Below, one piece after another: positions 1-13,000 of a DNA stretch of 64,000 nt. Under the pieces are notes generated by a model that did no database searches, was not told where the DNA came from, and saw only the letters and a list, made by a program, of their open reading frames with translations. The translations under genes were made by a program, and so were the position numbers. The stretch's first letter is position 1. Each line of letters opens with the position of its first letter. The DNA is from Datnioides undecimradiatus (taxonomy: Eukaryota > Chordata > Actinopteri > Lobotiformes > Datnioididae), in contig WARS01002804.1 of assembly GCA_008933995.1 (NCBI GenBank), positions 372,001 through 436,000 of the forward strand, given 5' to 3'.

Positions 1-240
1 AATCATTCATGTTGTTTATACAGAAGATTCCTCTCCACGGCATTAACTAAAGAGGAATTCCACCTCCTCTGGTATCCAAAAGTAATATATGAGTAGACTG
101 TGAGTGGATAAACATGTACAAAGAGAAAGTGTGTGCCAGGCTACACACAACAGGGTAGATCATCAGTAGCTGGTTCTACAGAATTAAAGTGTTTGGCGGT
201 TCAGTTTTCCTTTAATCGTTGAGCTTTTGGTGTTACTTAC

Positions 241-534
241 TTTATGAATGGTTTGATTTACAGCCTTTACAGCTTCAGGGTCCAGGTTAGCAGCATGGGG
301 CTGGTTTTGTCCAGCGGGGACAGTATCATCAGAGCTCAGGTGAGAGGAGAGGTGAGGCTGAGTCTCACCCGTTATTGGTTCACCCTGGAAAGCCACTGGG
401 ACGGGTCTGTCCCCTTGATGCTCGGCCTCACTGCCTCCAGAAGTGGACCGGGCAGGTGCCTGAGCCTGAATTGACTGATCTGAGTCCGTGCATGTCCTCT
501 GGTTCGCTCTCTCCACGGGTATTTCAGCAGACAT
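241..534 (-). CDS. First coding exon (98 codons) of an unidentified gene, continues left beyond window
   Basis: An open frame starts at an ATG (532-534, A at -3) and runs 98 codons to a textbook donor, AAA|GTAAGT, at 240/241 in phase 0. Transcription is leftward, and the remaining exons would lie outside the window. The peptide begins MSAEIPVERANQ and is rich in Ser, Gln, Pro, Glu and Thr. No signal peptide, membrane segment or folded domain is evident, so it is probably a disordered N-terminus. It ends in EAVKAVNQTIHK, which could begin a helix. I do not recognise the family. It lies tail-side of msra on the same strand. A candidate 5' UTR exon and promoter with an X-box-like motif sit upstream at 1460-1600. 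The start is the first ATG after a possible acceptor at 588-590. What is seen is the open frame plus the donor. That the exon is real is inference. Confidence 0.6.
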
Positions 535-587
535 GATTGGACGATACTGAGTCGGCAGAGAGCCTGTCTACATCCGAACGTCGCCAG
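241..587 (-). other. Possible extent of exon 2 including 5' UTR
   Basis: On the minus strand a CAG acceptor-like site at 588-590 precedes about 53 nt of leader before the ATG at 534. The upstream pyrimidine tract is weak, so this boundary is tentative. The exon could instead begin at a transcription start near 560-600. Confidence 0.25.
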
Positions 588-1468
588 CTGCGAAATTCAT
601 GACAATTGATTTATAAACAACAAAAAATGCTGCGAACGTTGGGAATTCATAAGCCAGGCTGTGTACTGAGAGAACAGTAGCCTATAAATAAACTATATTA
701 TATTTAATTAACTCATATACTTTCTCACTATTCAATAAGAAAGTTAAGCTGATTTCACATGAGCAGTGAGATAAGGGTCATAACAACAAAAAACATTTAT
801 TATTATTCAAAGCCTAATAAAGAGTAACCACTAACACCCAAAACTGACCTGAAATCAGCACATGTTGGACCAAAAAGTAATTAAATACTGTAAAATATTG
901 TGAAATACTGTGAAAATAGTGAATATCTTAGTGGAAGTGACTTGGAAAGCTCACCTTCTGTCAAAGTTAGACAAATATTATTATCATTGGCTCATTTATT
1001 AAAATATATATCAGTGACCTGACCTGTAAAGTTGATGAATAACTACAGCTGCATCAGAAATGAGGCATTTAAACATCCTTCCCGCCACCTGCAAGTTCAA
1101 CTGACCACCAAACTCCATTTAAAAAACTGGAAATTTACTTTGACGTTTTAGTTGTTTTATTTATTTATTCAAAACGGTTCAGTTTTAAACGTTAAACTCT
1201 TTATCGTGTTATAACTGCTAAAGAACCTAAACCTTAACGATAAACGCTGTTTTTACAGCGGGGAAAAACTCTTCGAAGGGCAACAGACCTTGACGCAATA
1301 AAACTTCACTTTTTTATTGAATTTGACGAACGAACTAATGAAAACTTTCGAATAAACAACAAACAAACGTGTAACGTCCCATTTCAGGTGAGTTAAAATG
1401 TCGAGCAGCAGTAAAACAAGACGTTTTTCGCGTGTGTGCTACGTTTAATTGGAGGTTAAATCGGTTAC

Positions 1469-1545
1469 CTGCCGTCCGGGATCAAGCGGAGTTCAGTTGC
1501 CGTGGAGGGAAAACGGGTTTGCTGTTGCTATAGTTACCGCGGAGC
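1469..1545 (-). other. Candidate non-coding first exon of the left-hand gene
   Basis: Read on the minus strand, a GC-richer stretch ends at CAG|GTAACC (donor 1463-1468), a plausible 5' splice site. It would follow the CRE and X-box-like sites directly and splice to the exon at 241-587. The donor is seen. The exon itself is inference. Confidence 0.3.
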
Positions 1546-1581
1546 GTCCCTCCGAGAACGTCACAAAACGCGTTTACGTCA
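1496..1581 (-). promoter_or_regulatory. Candidate promoter: X-box-like site plus two CRE-like sites
   Basis: On the minus strand, GTAACTATAGCAAC (1524-1537) fits the RFX X-box pattern GTNRCC-N0-3-RGYAAC with one mismatch and a 2-bp spacer. A further GGCAAC half-site lies at 1496-1501. CRE-like octamers TGACGTAA (1574-1581) and TGACGTTC (1556-1563) lie just upstream in a locally CpG-rich patch. RFX sites of this type are typical of cilium gene promoters. The link to the left-hand gene is inference. Confidence 0.4.
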
Positions 1582-3248
1582 CAATAGATGAACAGGGGCT
1601 TTTTTTGTTTGGTTTTTTTGGTTTGTTTTGTTTTAGATCAAAACAAAGATTTAGCCCACGAGTTTAAATGTACGTGCATGCATGAAAGTCTTCCGGACTG
1701 ATGCTGAACGTGTGTTTGATACATACGTTCTGTAATATGAGAGAAATGCTATGGAAAGAAGCCACACTTTTGTTTTAACTCGCCTCATGTTATACCGAAA
1801 ATTTTACATCCGTGAATGCAAAACTTCATTCAATAAATATATACAAATCCTCTTTGTAATTTCAGTTTCATTGCATGTGTACCTCTTTTCTTGTTATAGT
1901 AGTTACTTTGCTGTTTGTTGGTGTTTGACTATTTATACTCATTTTAGGCTATTTTGTGGTGATTGAATTAATTTTTTTAAAAGTCCAAATTTCAACATTG
2001 AACGCGTAGCTGCTGAAGTGAAAAGTTAGTCAACAAAGTTTTACTTTAAGCAGGTGTAAAGGTGGCGATACAAAACACTCCTGGGTTTAATGTTTTCATT
2101 TTATTGTCTAAGAAGTGAATAAAAACAACTGCTATAGCTATTTCCTTCAGTGCGCAAGTAATTAGGTTATTGATAAGTAGACATGCAATATTCTCTCAAT
2201 GCTGTACAATTTTTTTAATATTTTAAATCTGTCTGTGTTTTCTGTTATACCAAAAAGATCTTAGTTTATAAAAACAGGAAAACAGGAGAATATAGATTTT
2301 GTTTGAATGGATTTTGTTGACTGTTGTGTTTCAGATTGAGGCATCACAGACTTATTAATGGTTGTTGCATGAATGTTAACTCAGAGGAGAGTCCTCAGAT
2401 CTTCTGTGGGTCTGAGCCATGTGCTCATACATCAAACCTGCCACGTGATGGCAGCATAGTCATGTGTTTAAACCATATACAGATTCAGGAGCAGGTCTGG
2501 TGTCAAATAAGGGGAAATTATTAAACAAGCAGACACACAAGATGATATTAATACTTATTTGGTGGTCCCCAGGAATAAAACAATGACGATCCCTGTCAGA
2601 GTCATCAGCTGGTTACATTTTTATGGTCCTTTAAGAACATGCAGCAGGTTTCTGACCTCTCGCCTGGTTGAGTTGAGGAACCTTGCAACCACAAAACCTC
2701 CTCTCCTCATCTCTAGCGTTGTTTGAAACAGTCCGTGCTTCATACCCGAGTTGCGGTCACACACAGGAGACAAAAACCAAAACCCGGACATCTGACTTTA
2801 CCAAAAGAAGCCTGACTTACCATGAAAACTTTGCATTAACTAAATAAAACTGGAGCCATCAGAGCAAAACATGAGAAGTAAAGAGGTACAGTACAAAGTC
2901 AACAACGGACCATAAAACGTGGAGGGGCATCACTCAGAGACGCCATCGTGGTCTGTGAGCGTCTCAGACTTAGTCAGAATGAGTGTGTGAAACCTTCGAT
3001 GAAATTAATCTCTGCAGGCGCACATCATCATCACATCCTGCAGATCGTTATCTGAATATTGGCTAATGATCGTATCAGGAGCGTTGAGCCGTTTCCCGTG
3101 GTGATGAGGACAATTTCGTGGACCTCAACGAGAGAAAGTTTGAAAGTTTTAGAGGACGAATTTGACGGCCAATCACACTGTTGGCTCTTTGAGTTATTAT
3201 TGTTGTGTGTGTTGAGCCACAAACCCTGAGGGAACAAAAGGTTTTCTG

Positions 3249-3249
<1 letters not shown>

Positions 3250-3296
<47 letters not shown>
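3250..3296. repeat. (GT)n microsatellite
   Basis: A pure dinucleotide run of about 47 bp. It creates spurious Thr/His open frames on the opposite strand. Confidence 0.95.
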
Positions 3297-3298
<2 letters not shown>

Positions 3299-3758
3299 GG
3301 GGGGTCACACTGACATATACTGAGCCAATATTGGCCTTTTATTAAAAAATGGGATCCAATCCAGCTGGTGTCATCCTCGTTCGATATGACGGATTTACAG
3401 GACGCCGCGATATTTCTCCGACCACACACTGGCTATAGATCTGATCAGTGCTGCGCTGCTTTACTTAAAAGATTCAAAGTTCAAACAGCTCGACGGAGAG
3501 AGTGAAGCAAACGTGAACGTTTTGCATTCGCACCAAATCTCACCCTTGATTCCAAACGTAGTGGTCAGATTTTGCATTGCATCTTGGGAAGTCGGTTCAA
3601 GCCGGTGCAGCCTGCACCGGCTTGGCGCTCCAGATCCAAGATGGCGCCCCGCCACCTCCAAAGAGACTGATCTCGCCCCTCTCTTGTTTTTTGGGTTTTT
3701 TTTGTCTGACTCTGTGATGGTGATGCCAAGCTTTAGAGGGCCTGGCACCGAACATACT

Positions 3759-3830
3759 CTCCTCCTCCTCCTCCTCCTCCTCCTCCTAAGTGTGTGTGTG
3801 TGTGCGTGCGTGTGTGTGTGTGTGTTTGCG
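3759..3830. repeat. Compound (CTC)n-(GT)n microsatellite
   Basis: A CTC trinucleotide run (3759-3787) is followed directly by an imperfect GT tract with GCGT interruptions. It is translated as poly-Leu/Val-Cys or poly-Arg in spurious frames. Confidence 0.9.
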
Positions 3831-4366
3831 TGCTGTACAATCAAAACACACACGTACTGTAGAAACACACATGCATGCAGATTAACAGCGATGACAGATG
3901 AGTCACGCACTGGGAACATCACTTCGAGGCAAAGATCAGAAGAAGGAGGTCACCTGAAATCCTTCCACCAAAACACACACACACACATGCACACACACAC
4001 AGATGCGCACACACATGCACACACACACTGCAAAAGAGCAAACGCAAACATTAATACATTTTTATTTTATCTATTATTTTACTGGTTTTGCAGCAAAGTT
4101 CAAAGCAAAGCGAGGATCTTTTGATCTGCGTTACACTGACTTTGTAACTGCAGAATCCAAAATGGGCTCAATTCCACAATGCACACAGTTCACAAGCTCC
4201 CTGCTGCCATTCTCTCCACCTCCTGTGCATAAAAAGCACAGGCCTGACGATCATTTAATGTCAACATTCTCCATTTTCTATCAAAACTGTGTGTCTGTGG
4301 ATTCGAGCAGCACTAGCAGGTCAGAAAACAGAGGAAGCACATTGATTTCAGAGACTCTTCATTTGT

Positions 4367-4372
4367 TTTATT
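4367..4372 (-). terminator. msra: Candidate msra poly(A) signal (AATAAA)
   Basis: TTTATT on the + strand reads AATAAA on the msra strand, about 410 nt after the stop codon. This would give a short 3' UTR. Another possible hexamer lies near 4062-4069. Choice between them is inference. Confidence 0.35.
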
Positions 4373-4779
4373 CCAGTAAAGCATCCGAAGCAGCTAACTT
4401 TGTCACAGAAACAAACCTAAAAATCCTCATTTTCTCAAACTGCAACACTGCTAATGAAAACTAGCAAAATATTTCCTCGTTTTAATTCAAATTTAATGCA
4501 AACTTAAAGTAATATTGTGTGAAACTGTACTGCATGTGTCGGCTCAAGTGACAGTGTTCATTGCATTTCCTTTACAATACAGCTCATGCCCATAGGCGTT
4601 GAGGCAGTGCTACGTTTGCTCTCAGACTGCAGACTGACTCCAGCCTCTACAGCGCACTTAATGCCGTGTGTTACATCACCTTTCGACACCAACTGAGCTC
4701 CAGACAGATGCAGCTGCTGTGTTCATCTCTGCACCCTCGCCGAACAGGCTGGACATGGCCCCTGGCAGCCGTTGGCTAT

Positions 4780-4950
4780 CTAGGCCTTCGTCTTGATGCC
4801 TATTGGACAGGAGACTCCTGTCCCTCTCAGGCCGCAGTATCCATCAGGGTTTTTACTCAGGTACTGCTGGTGGTAATCCTCGGCGTAGTAGAATGGCTTC
4901 GCTTCGGCGATTTCTGTCGTAATCGGACCAAAACCGTCTTCTGTCAGCAC
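4780..4950 (-). CDS. msra: msra coding exon 6 (terminal)
   Basis: Codes for residues 180-235 and stop TAG (4780-4782). The acceptor CAG is at 4951-4953, phase 0. It contains the [12 protein letters not shown] pocket helix, the resolving cysteines in [11 protein letters not shown], and the end IGIKTKA. Confidence 0.97.
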   Translation of the reverse strand: MLTEDGFGPITTEIAEAKPFYYAEDYHQQYLSKNPDGYCGLRGTGVSCPIGIKTKA

Positions 4951-7900
4951 CTGAAGGACGCAGTGAAGGCACAAAGTGAAGCGCGTTGTCGTAGAAACAA
5001 ACGATAATGAGGGAGTAGAGACGATAGGATGGAAGACTTTAGTGGAGACTGAACAAAAACAGAGTGTGTCATGGGAAATGCAGTTCTGTTTGACCTCCGC
5101 AATGTCAAAAGCCTACAAACGTGCAGGCTTCTACTTGAATTCCCACAAAATCTTGGATTTTAAAAGAAATAATATATAAAATGTTCTATACTTTGTTGTG
5201 TTCTTCCATCGTCCCAAATGCTTACAATGATTTTCTAACCCACAGGAATTAACTGCTGTTGAGGGAACGTTTCATTTGTTTACCTGTTGACGGCGTCACC
5301 GCCTCCTCTCTGTGCATGTCTCAGTGTTGTGTTTGTGTGTCAACAGCTTGATAAACTGACTCTGGATCAGCTGTAAGACACATTTCTGTGTGTCAGCAGC
5401 TTGATAAACTGACTCTGGATCAGCTGTAAGACACATTTCTGTGCTCCTCTTTTCAGCCGCTGCTTGTTTTTAACTCTGTATCTGAAGCAGATGAAGGATT
5501 TCAGTCGTCGGACGTCTGGATCTGAAGTTATCAGAGAAACAAGCTGAGCAAACGTTAGCAGCAGCTCGGCTCGCCGCCCCTCCAGGACGTCCCGTGTGCG
5601 GCCGACAGCGTGGGAGAAACAGTGGTTTTTAAGGTGGAACTGCTTTATTCAGTGTTTCTCTGGGTTTGAATCAGCGGCTCTGTTTGTTTTGGAGAGGAGG
5701 AGACCTCTGTGGAGAATTCAGCTCCCAGTAAAAACCTCCTGAACCATCAACACTGAAGGAATCCCAGCTGACAGGAAGACAACAACTCCCAGCATCCCAC
5801 GCTGCTGCAGGACGTCACATGACTGCATTATGTTATTACATACTGTGAAATATGAAAACAAATACACAAATCCAGGTTTTTCAATAACCACCATTGTTTA
5901 TGCACTTGTTTATGTTTGTGTCCTTTCCTTTGTGTTATTTACTCTCCTGGCCACTGCACTGAACCAACTTCACAACAAACTGGATCATGTGACTTTACAC
6001 TGAACCAATCCTGTCAGGGCCTCATACTGCACAGCAGAAAAAAAGAAGGGATGAGCCTCACGTGTTTATGCGAAGCACATGAGTAGCTCCAGGTACTGAC
6101 GAGTACAACACACACACACACACAGATTCACAGTAGAATCAGTTGGTGATGACACCTTCTCCTCCTCGTGATAAAAATTACTCAACCAGATGGCGTGTGG
6201 GTAAATTAAAAGACAAAGCAACACGGCGAGCATGAAAAGACACACACACACACACACTTAAGAAACTGTAATTCCTGACAGGGAGGGTGTTGCTGTGTTT
6301 CAAAGCATCCATGTTTACGGCGAAGCTCCCTCTGATTGGATCGTTCCGTGGAGCACGGAGCGGCCACATCGGGAGGAGACGTTAACCACGTTTAGCCTTT
6401 TATCCCGACATGACGGCCACCAAAGCCCGCCGCGCAGAGGACGAATACAAACCCAAAGCTTCCGCTGTGTCGACACCGAGCTGCTTTTTGCCGATTCTAG
6501 CAAACAGGAAGTAAAGGCATGCAGGTAGAGCTCATCTGATGCTGCTGGCTGCTGTCGCCGATGCCAGTGGCGTTGCATGTTTGCATCCATTTCAGGTTTT
6601 ATGCAAATGCTGCATCTACCGCCTTTTTGAATCAGGTTCAATTAATAAAAACCAGATGCTCCATTTAATTTTCTGCAAAACGACCACCTCCTGTAATTTA
6701 CAGCTTAATTATGCGCCCCACAGCCTGTAATTATGCAGTTATTTCAAACTATACGTGATGGTTCGTGGGGATGTTTGGAGTTTTCAGAGAGAAGGGCGCG
6801 GTGGCCTGTCAGCAGACTGTTAAAGGTGGGATGTTAAATGTTCTAATTGTTGTTTTGGATGCACTTCCAGTTTGAGTGTTAAGACCTCCCCGGGGAAATA
6901 CTCAAAAGTTTTCTGTTTATTTATAGCACGCGCGACAAAACCCAATCAGACTTAAAGCCGCGCTGGGTAATTTCACACATTGGCGCCTTTAATCGTTAGC
7001 GAGGGGTAATTTTTTCGAAAAACCATTTTAGCTTCATTGACGTCAGCGCCTCGGAAGTTGTTAGAGACGATGTCAGCAAACAGAACCCGGAGGGCACCGC
7101 GATGCCTTCGCCAGAGAGACGACAGACACAAAAAGATCCAGCGTTGGCAAGTTGAGCTTTTAATGGACGGGCGTTTTGCTCCCCGCTGTTTGATTCATCG
7201 CTTCCTGCACTGACACTACAATTTAATTTGAGTAAGTGGGGTGGAGGTACGACGCAGCAGTTAGTCCAAATGGGACTGAATCTGAGGAGCGCAGCGAAGA
7301 GGAGACAGCTCTGTTACTCTGTAAGATTGAGACTGGAAACATTGATTTCCACATACAGTAGACGCATTTATCTGTATAATGCATTTAAACACAAAGGGAT
7401 TGTGATAGTTCTGAGCAAATAAATGAAGTTAAACTAAAGTGCAGAAGTAATTTCTCCCCAAAACAAAGGTTTAAGTTTGATTTTACTGGCTCAGGCGGGT
7501 TTGAGACTGTAACACAGAAGCAGATGAGACCTGTGACACTTTAAAATCAACTCAGTGCTTATGCTGTGCATCATTACTCCACGTGCAGCACAAACAAGCT
7601 GCAAACTGCATGTTAAAAATCACTGAACTTCACTCTTTTTTAAGCGTTAACGTGTGACTTTAAAGCTACACTGCAGGATGTTTGTCTCCCCCTTCTGGCA
7701 GTGAGAGCAACTACATGCTGCTAGCAGCTTTTGCCCACTCCTGCTCCGCCCTTCAGCTCCGGCGGACCAATCATTGTTGGCTGATGTAAAAACGCATCAC
7801 TACCAGTGAGCCAGCACGGGAATGTCACACCAGACACCAGATTTAAAAACCACATGCTGTGAAAAACAGAGATTTGTCTAGTTTTGATTGTGAGAACTTG

Positions 7901-8822
7901 TTTAACGCATACTCTGTAGATGTTTATGAGCAAAACAACAATTATTTGGAAGATGCTGAACTTAAAGATCGACGTCAGAGACTTAAATCACCAAACTTAA
8001 TGTTTTGACAGGTTATGGCACTTTTTCTGTTTTGCCTTTGGAATTCACTTCAACTGACGCTGCTGCCCTCTGTCAAACAAACCTTTTCAAGCCTGCAGGG
8101 GAAAAGACTTGATACTAAAATAGGTTTTCTGTGGACTAAGATGACGACTATTGGCTATAGATAGCTTTAAGCTACAAATATGGGCACTGACATCAATCCA
8201 ACACTACCTGTGAAACGCCAAAATGGCTCCATTTCCCAATCACACTGCTCCAGTAGCATCCCGTCCTCCTCCTCCTCCTCCTCCTCCTCCTCCTGCTGCT
8301 GATGCCTTTTTTCAGCGTTTCAGTGTGTTTGTTTGCGCCCGTCCTGCTGCTGTGTTAGCAGCCTGCTATAAATGCATAATTCACATCCATTAATTTGCAT
8401 GTCAGAGAAGTAGATTTCTCATTTGAAATGCAAATACCTTGACTGCTCTGGTAAAGCAGGGAAATGTGAACAATGCTGATAAGCACCCACGAGACGAGAG
8501 AGAGGGGAAGGGAAAGGGAAAAAAAGGAATGAAGGTGAAGCTGGCATGTTAGAAAACGCTACAGAGGGATTTTCACGGACAAAGACTGAAAAAAGGGAAA
8601 GAAAGAGGGAAGAAAAGCAGCTGTTTCCTGTTTAATAGCAGATATGTGAATGCTCATGAAAGGAAAACGTAGCTGGAGAGGTTTATCAAGAGAGGGAGGC
8701 ATGCCAGAACAATGAGCACACGCTGTTTTAGCACCCATAGCACCCATGCCTGCACCCGCAGAGCAAGCACACATTATTACATAAAGCAAGCATGCAAGTA
8801 CACACGCGCGCGCACACACGAA

Positions 8823-8855
<33 letters not shown>

Positions 8856-9005
8856 CTGCCATTTTAGACGCAGTGCACACCCTAATGATGGGTAGGAGGC
8901 AAGAGAAGAAAAGGGAGGCTCCTTTCATGCTGCAGACAACTGCCAGCCGCCTGCAAGGTAATTTTCTGCAGTGCTGGTGTACCTTGCACGCACACGCACG
9001 CACGC

Positions 9006-9054
<49 letters not shown>

Positions 9055-9994
9055 CACAGAAAATTCCCCAATCACTCTCTGTGTGAACAATACAATCAAG
9101 CCAGGCGGCACAGCGAACACAGTCAATACCCTGACACCAAATTAAGCAGGCGATTCTCTCTCTTTGTCACCAGCCCTGGCCTGAAACTCCTCTCTGCCTC
9201 CATCTGTGTGTCAGCGTCCTCGCTGCCTCCACCTACTCCCAGCTTTCGTGTCTGCGCGCATGAAAAACGTGGCTGGAGAGGGAAGGACGGGGACGTTGTT
9301 TCGGCCGCGGCACCGGTATAAATTCAGCAGGCGTGCGGCGGGCGTTCCCGTGGTGCATTTTACATTTTCAGCATGTTTTAGACTGAGGGGGAAGAAGCGG
9401 GGAGTTAGCACTAGCGGCGGCGGCGGCAGACACCGTGGCTGCAGGGACAAACAGACGAGGAGCCACGTAGAAAGACTTCATCAGCGGAAGCGACTCCTGC
9501 AATGAAATTCATTAATATCTTGCTACACTGTGCAAATGCAAAGTCAGTGTGCAGGGTGAGTGCATGGAAACGACGCTATACTCTCTTATTAAATTTTTTT
9601 TTTTTTGCATGAAAGTGTCAAAACACGGTCAGAACAAACCCTGACCGTCAGCGTGCGCATATGTGTGTGCGCTAGTTTTGCAACTAAAGCGATTTCTGCG
9701 GAGGACAGATTTAAGGCCCAGATGGTTTGGCATGGAGTGTGTTTGCTATAGGCCAACTGCTCCCGCGCACGCACACACACAGACACACACACACACACGT
9801 ACACACAGATGGGAGAGGGTGGGGGGGGGACAATCTGGTGAGAAAAAAATGAGATGGGAAACAAAAACTGGAGGGGTTGATAGATTATCTTAATCTAACC
9901 ACCGCGTCTCTCTATCTGTCAACTGTATCTTTCTATAGGATAGAAAAACCAATAGTGACCATTACAGATAAAAGCTTTGGGCCATAGCTACAAT

Positions 9995-10043
<49 letters not shown>

Positions 10044-13000
10044 GGCAGCAGTGCTCTCTCTGCATTAGGAAAACCTCAAACGAAGCCTTCCTGTCACCTG
10101 CGAAAGCTGAGAGTTCATTTTCAATATGGCCGCCGGACCAGCAAACATTCATTACCATGAAGTTCACTAAGGTATCGGCCACGCAGCAGCAGATCAATCG
10201 ATGGATAGTCCGACAGCCACTGCCTCAGACCCGGCCTGTTTTGAATGAACTGATGTGATTGGCTCGGGACGCATCCGCCAGAGCAAACACCACATGATTG
10301 GTTCTCAGGCTACAGTGTAGTCCAACACCTGTACATTAGCCGTTAAGCTAGCAAGCTGCAAACCAACTAACCACGTCTTCGTGTTTGAGTCCAGCTCGTC
10401 CTCTGAACCAACTTCCCGCCCCCGTCTCCTTTGTCCATTAACCAGAGTCATGAAAGCCGCAAGATGAACGCTGACACTGATGCTGTTGGCGAACTGACTT
10501 CCTGTCCTGTCCGAACACACAGTGAGAGCGTAATAACGATGCATCACGACACGAGTAAACGTTAATTAACAGCTAAAACATAAAAAAAATAAATAATCCA
10601 TCAGTGAAGCGGTCGTAAAAGAGCAAAAAAATGCAGTTTTGACATATTTAATGAAATAAACACCTCACTAGTGTGTGTTGTCATGTCTGAATGGGGGAAA
10701 GTTGAACGTGAGAACACCTCCCGTACGGCTAAATGACACAAAGCCGTCATTAACGCCTCGATGAAGCCGAGACTGTCACATATCTGCCTCTGAGAACGTC
10801 TTCATTCAAGTCTATTTTTAGGATTAGGATTTATCATTATTATTATTGTTTAACTTGCTCTAAACTAAGAAACCATTGACCCACTCGTATGGAGAAAAAC
10901 TGCAATCATGCTTTCCAGGAACCAGGGTTTTGCTCAGCACGCCAGCGTGTGTTTCAATCAGATCATAAATACGGCGTTTGATGCGCTCGGGGGCTGTGAC
11001 TTCGGCGGCGACGGAGGTAAAAACAAAAGAGCGGAGACGCTAAAAGGAAGAAAAGGAGGAATGAGAAGGAGGAGGGACAGGAGAGAAGAGGGGCTCCAAG
11101 AAGAACTAGAATAGAATAGAAAAGAATAGAACACAGTAGCCTCCTCCTTGTCAGTTTCCATGGCAACAAGCCCTGTTGGTGGGATAGTGGTGCAGGAGTC
11201 TCAGCAGGAGAGAGTTCAACAGAGGGAGTGTGTGAACATCTTTAGTGTGTGTGTGTTTATGCATGTGTGTGTACATACACGCGCACGCACACACACTCCA
11301 CGATGGATATGTCCATTATGTTTCAGTGTTCATCTGCTGACACCAAGAACGCGTCTGTGAGCGTTTCTGAGGTGGGCTGAAAAGAAAGAGAAAGGGATGG
11401 GCGGGCAGAGGGGGATTCTGGGAAATGGAGTCAAACTGTAGGGTTGAGACGGAGGAACGTAGGAGGAGAAGAGAGGAGAACGCACAGTAACAAAGGGATT
11501 AAAGGCTGATGGGGGAGTAGATGTGTGTACCTTCTGGTACTGATCTTTGGAGGCCAGCGCTTCCTCCAGGTGCTGCTTGGTGTAGGTGTAGATGGCCGAG
11601 CGGTATGTTGTCCCAATATCGTTGCCCTGTCGCATCCCTGGACACACAAACACACGCACACACACAAAAACAATGTGAATATCCAGATTTCAGCAGAGAG
11701 GAGCCTTCAGTCTCAGTTATTGGCAGAGGCAACATCAAATCAACGGAAAACAACAGCTGACAGCATTTCCAAAAATACAACGTGTCAGAACTGCACAATG
11801 TTTTTCGACTGTGATCTGATCGCTTCAGCGTTTCTCCTTTGATCACTTCAGTTTTCGGCTTGTCAAACTGTCAACCGCAGCGTTTGGTTGGCGCACACGT
11901 TCGGGCCACTCCAGTTGTTCGGTGAAGCAAAGAGAGGTCGTACCTTGAGTCGGGTCGTGGCTTTCCCAGAAAACTTTGAGCAGGTTTGCAAAGCTGATCT
12001 GCTCTGGATGGAAGACAACTCTGACCACCTCAGTGTGGCCCGTCCTGCCTGCAAAACACAACATCTGTGAGCTCATGTGGGATCTATTACAAATATTTCT
12101 ATTCTGGGATGTGAAGATGGAATCTCTGTGATACATATCTGTGGTTGAATATAAGGGTTTGACATAAAACAGGTGACAGAACTACATCAACTCAAAGTCA
12201 ACTTACTTGTTCCTTACAGACCTTTCACCTATCATAGAGCTTTAAAACCTGATGATGTCCTGATGTCCGAACAGTCAAAAGCTCCAGAACAAGTGGACCT
12301 TGAGTGGAGACTGTTATGTAAACTGCTGTTTCCTGGGTTAAAAACAACCTGCCATGCTTGTTTCGTGAGCAAACCTGGACAAATAAGTCCTAAAAGTGGT
12401 CAGAACAACATTTGAACTACAGCTCCTCAAGAACTGATGAAGACTGTGTGATTCAGCTGAAAGCTCAAGAACAAGTGGACCTTTGAGTAGGACTTTTCTT
12501 TCCAATGCTGTTTCCAGGGTCGTAAACAAACTACTGAGCTCAATTTGTGAGCAAACATGGGACGAAAAGTCCTAAAAGTGCTCAAACAAGGCAACATTCA
12601 AACTCACGACAACTGCTGATGAAGACTGTGTGATTCAGCTGAAAGCTCAAGAACAAGTGGACCTTTGATTTTGGCTTTAAGGGTAAAAAACAAGGTCAAG
12701 CTCAGTTTGGGTGCAAACATGGACAAAGAAGTCCTGAAAGTGGTCAGAACAATGCAAACTTTGAACCACAGCTACCTGGCAAATGCTGTTGAAGGCCATG
12801 CGATTCAGCTGAAAGCTCCAGAACAAGTGGACCACTGAGTAGCACCTTTCTTTACATTGACGTCACCAGGGTCAAGAATAAACTGTCCAGCTAAACTTTG
12901 AGACAAAAAGTCCTGAAAGAGCTCAGAACAATGCAACGTTTGAACCCATAACAACTTCTGATGAAGGCCATGTGATTCAGCTGAAAGCTCCAGAACAAGT

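Larger units (their letters stand above)
535..4366. other. Intergenic DNA between the left-hand gene and msra 3' end
   Basis: No convincing coding exon was found apart from the candidate promoter at 1.46-1.6 kb. The rest is AT-rich unique-looking DNA, with (GT)n at 3250-3296, a CTC run at 3759-3787, and mixed GT/CA tracts at 3788-3830 and 3974-4028. The open frames of 130-200 codons here come from these simple repeats. Confidence 0.6.
4951..11530. other. msra intron 5 (about 6.6 kb)
   Basis: No exon was recognised. It holds repeat copy A (5290-5598), short CA tracts near 6109 and 6240, a CTC run at 8263-8301, a paired octamer element at 8393-8435, and large CA/GT tracts at 8811-8854, 8988-9046, 9765-9805 and 9998-10037. 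A GC-richer block at about 9230-9440 with CGG runs has no coding signal. Confidence 0.6.

Noticed and set aside
3513..4124. 203-codon + frame
   Set aside because: Built from CTC and GT/CA repeats (poly-Leu, Cys-Val, His-Thr).
8559..9145. Several 98-132 codon frames near 8.6-9.1 kb
   Set aside because: All pass through CA/GT tracts.
11843..11846. Extension of msra exon 4 past 11944 to the stop downstream
   Set aside because: The open frame runs through the intron. The G|GTACGA donor and the match of exon 5 phase show the exon ends at 11944.
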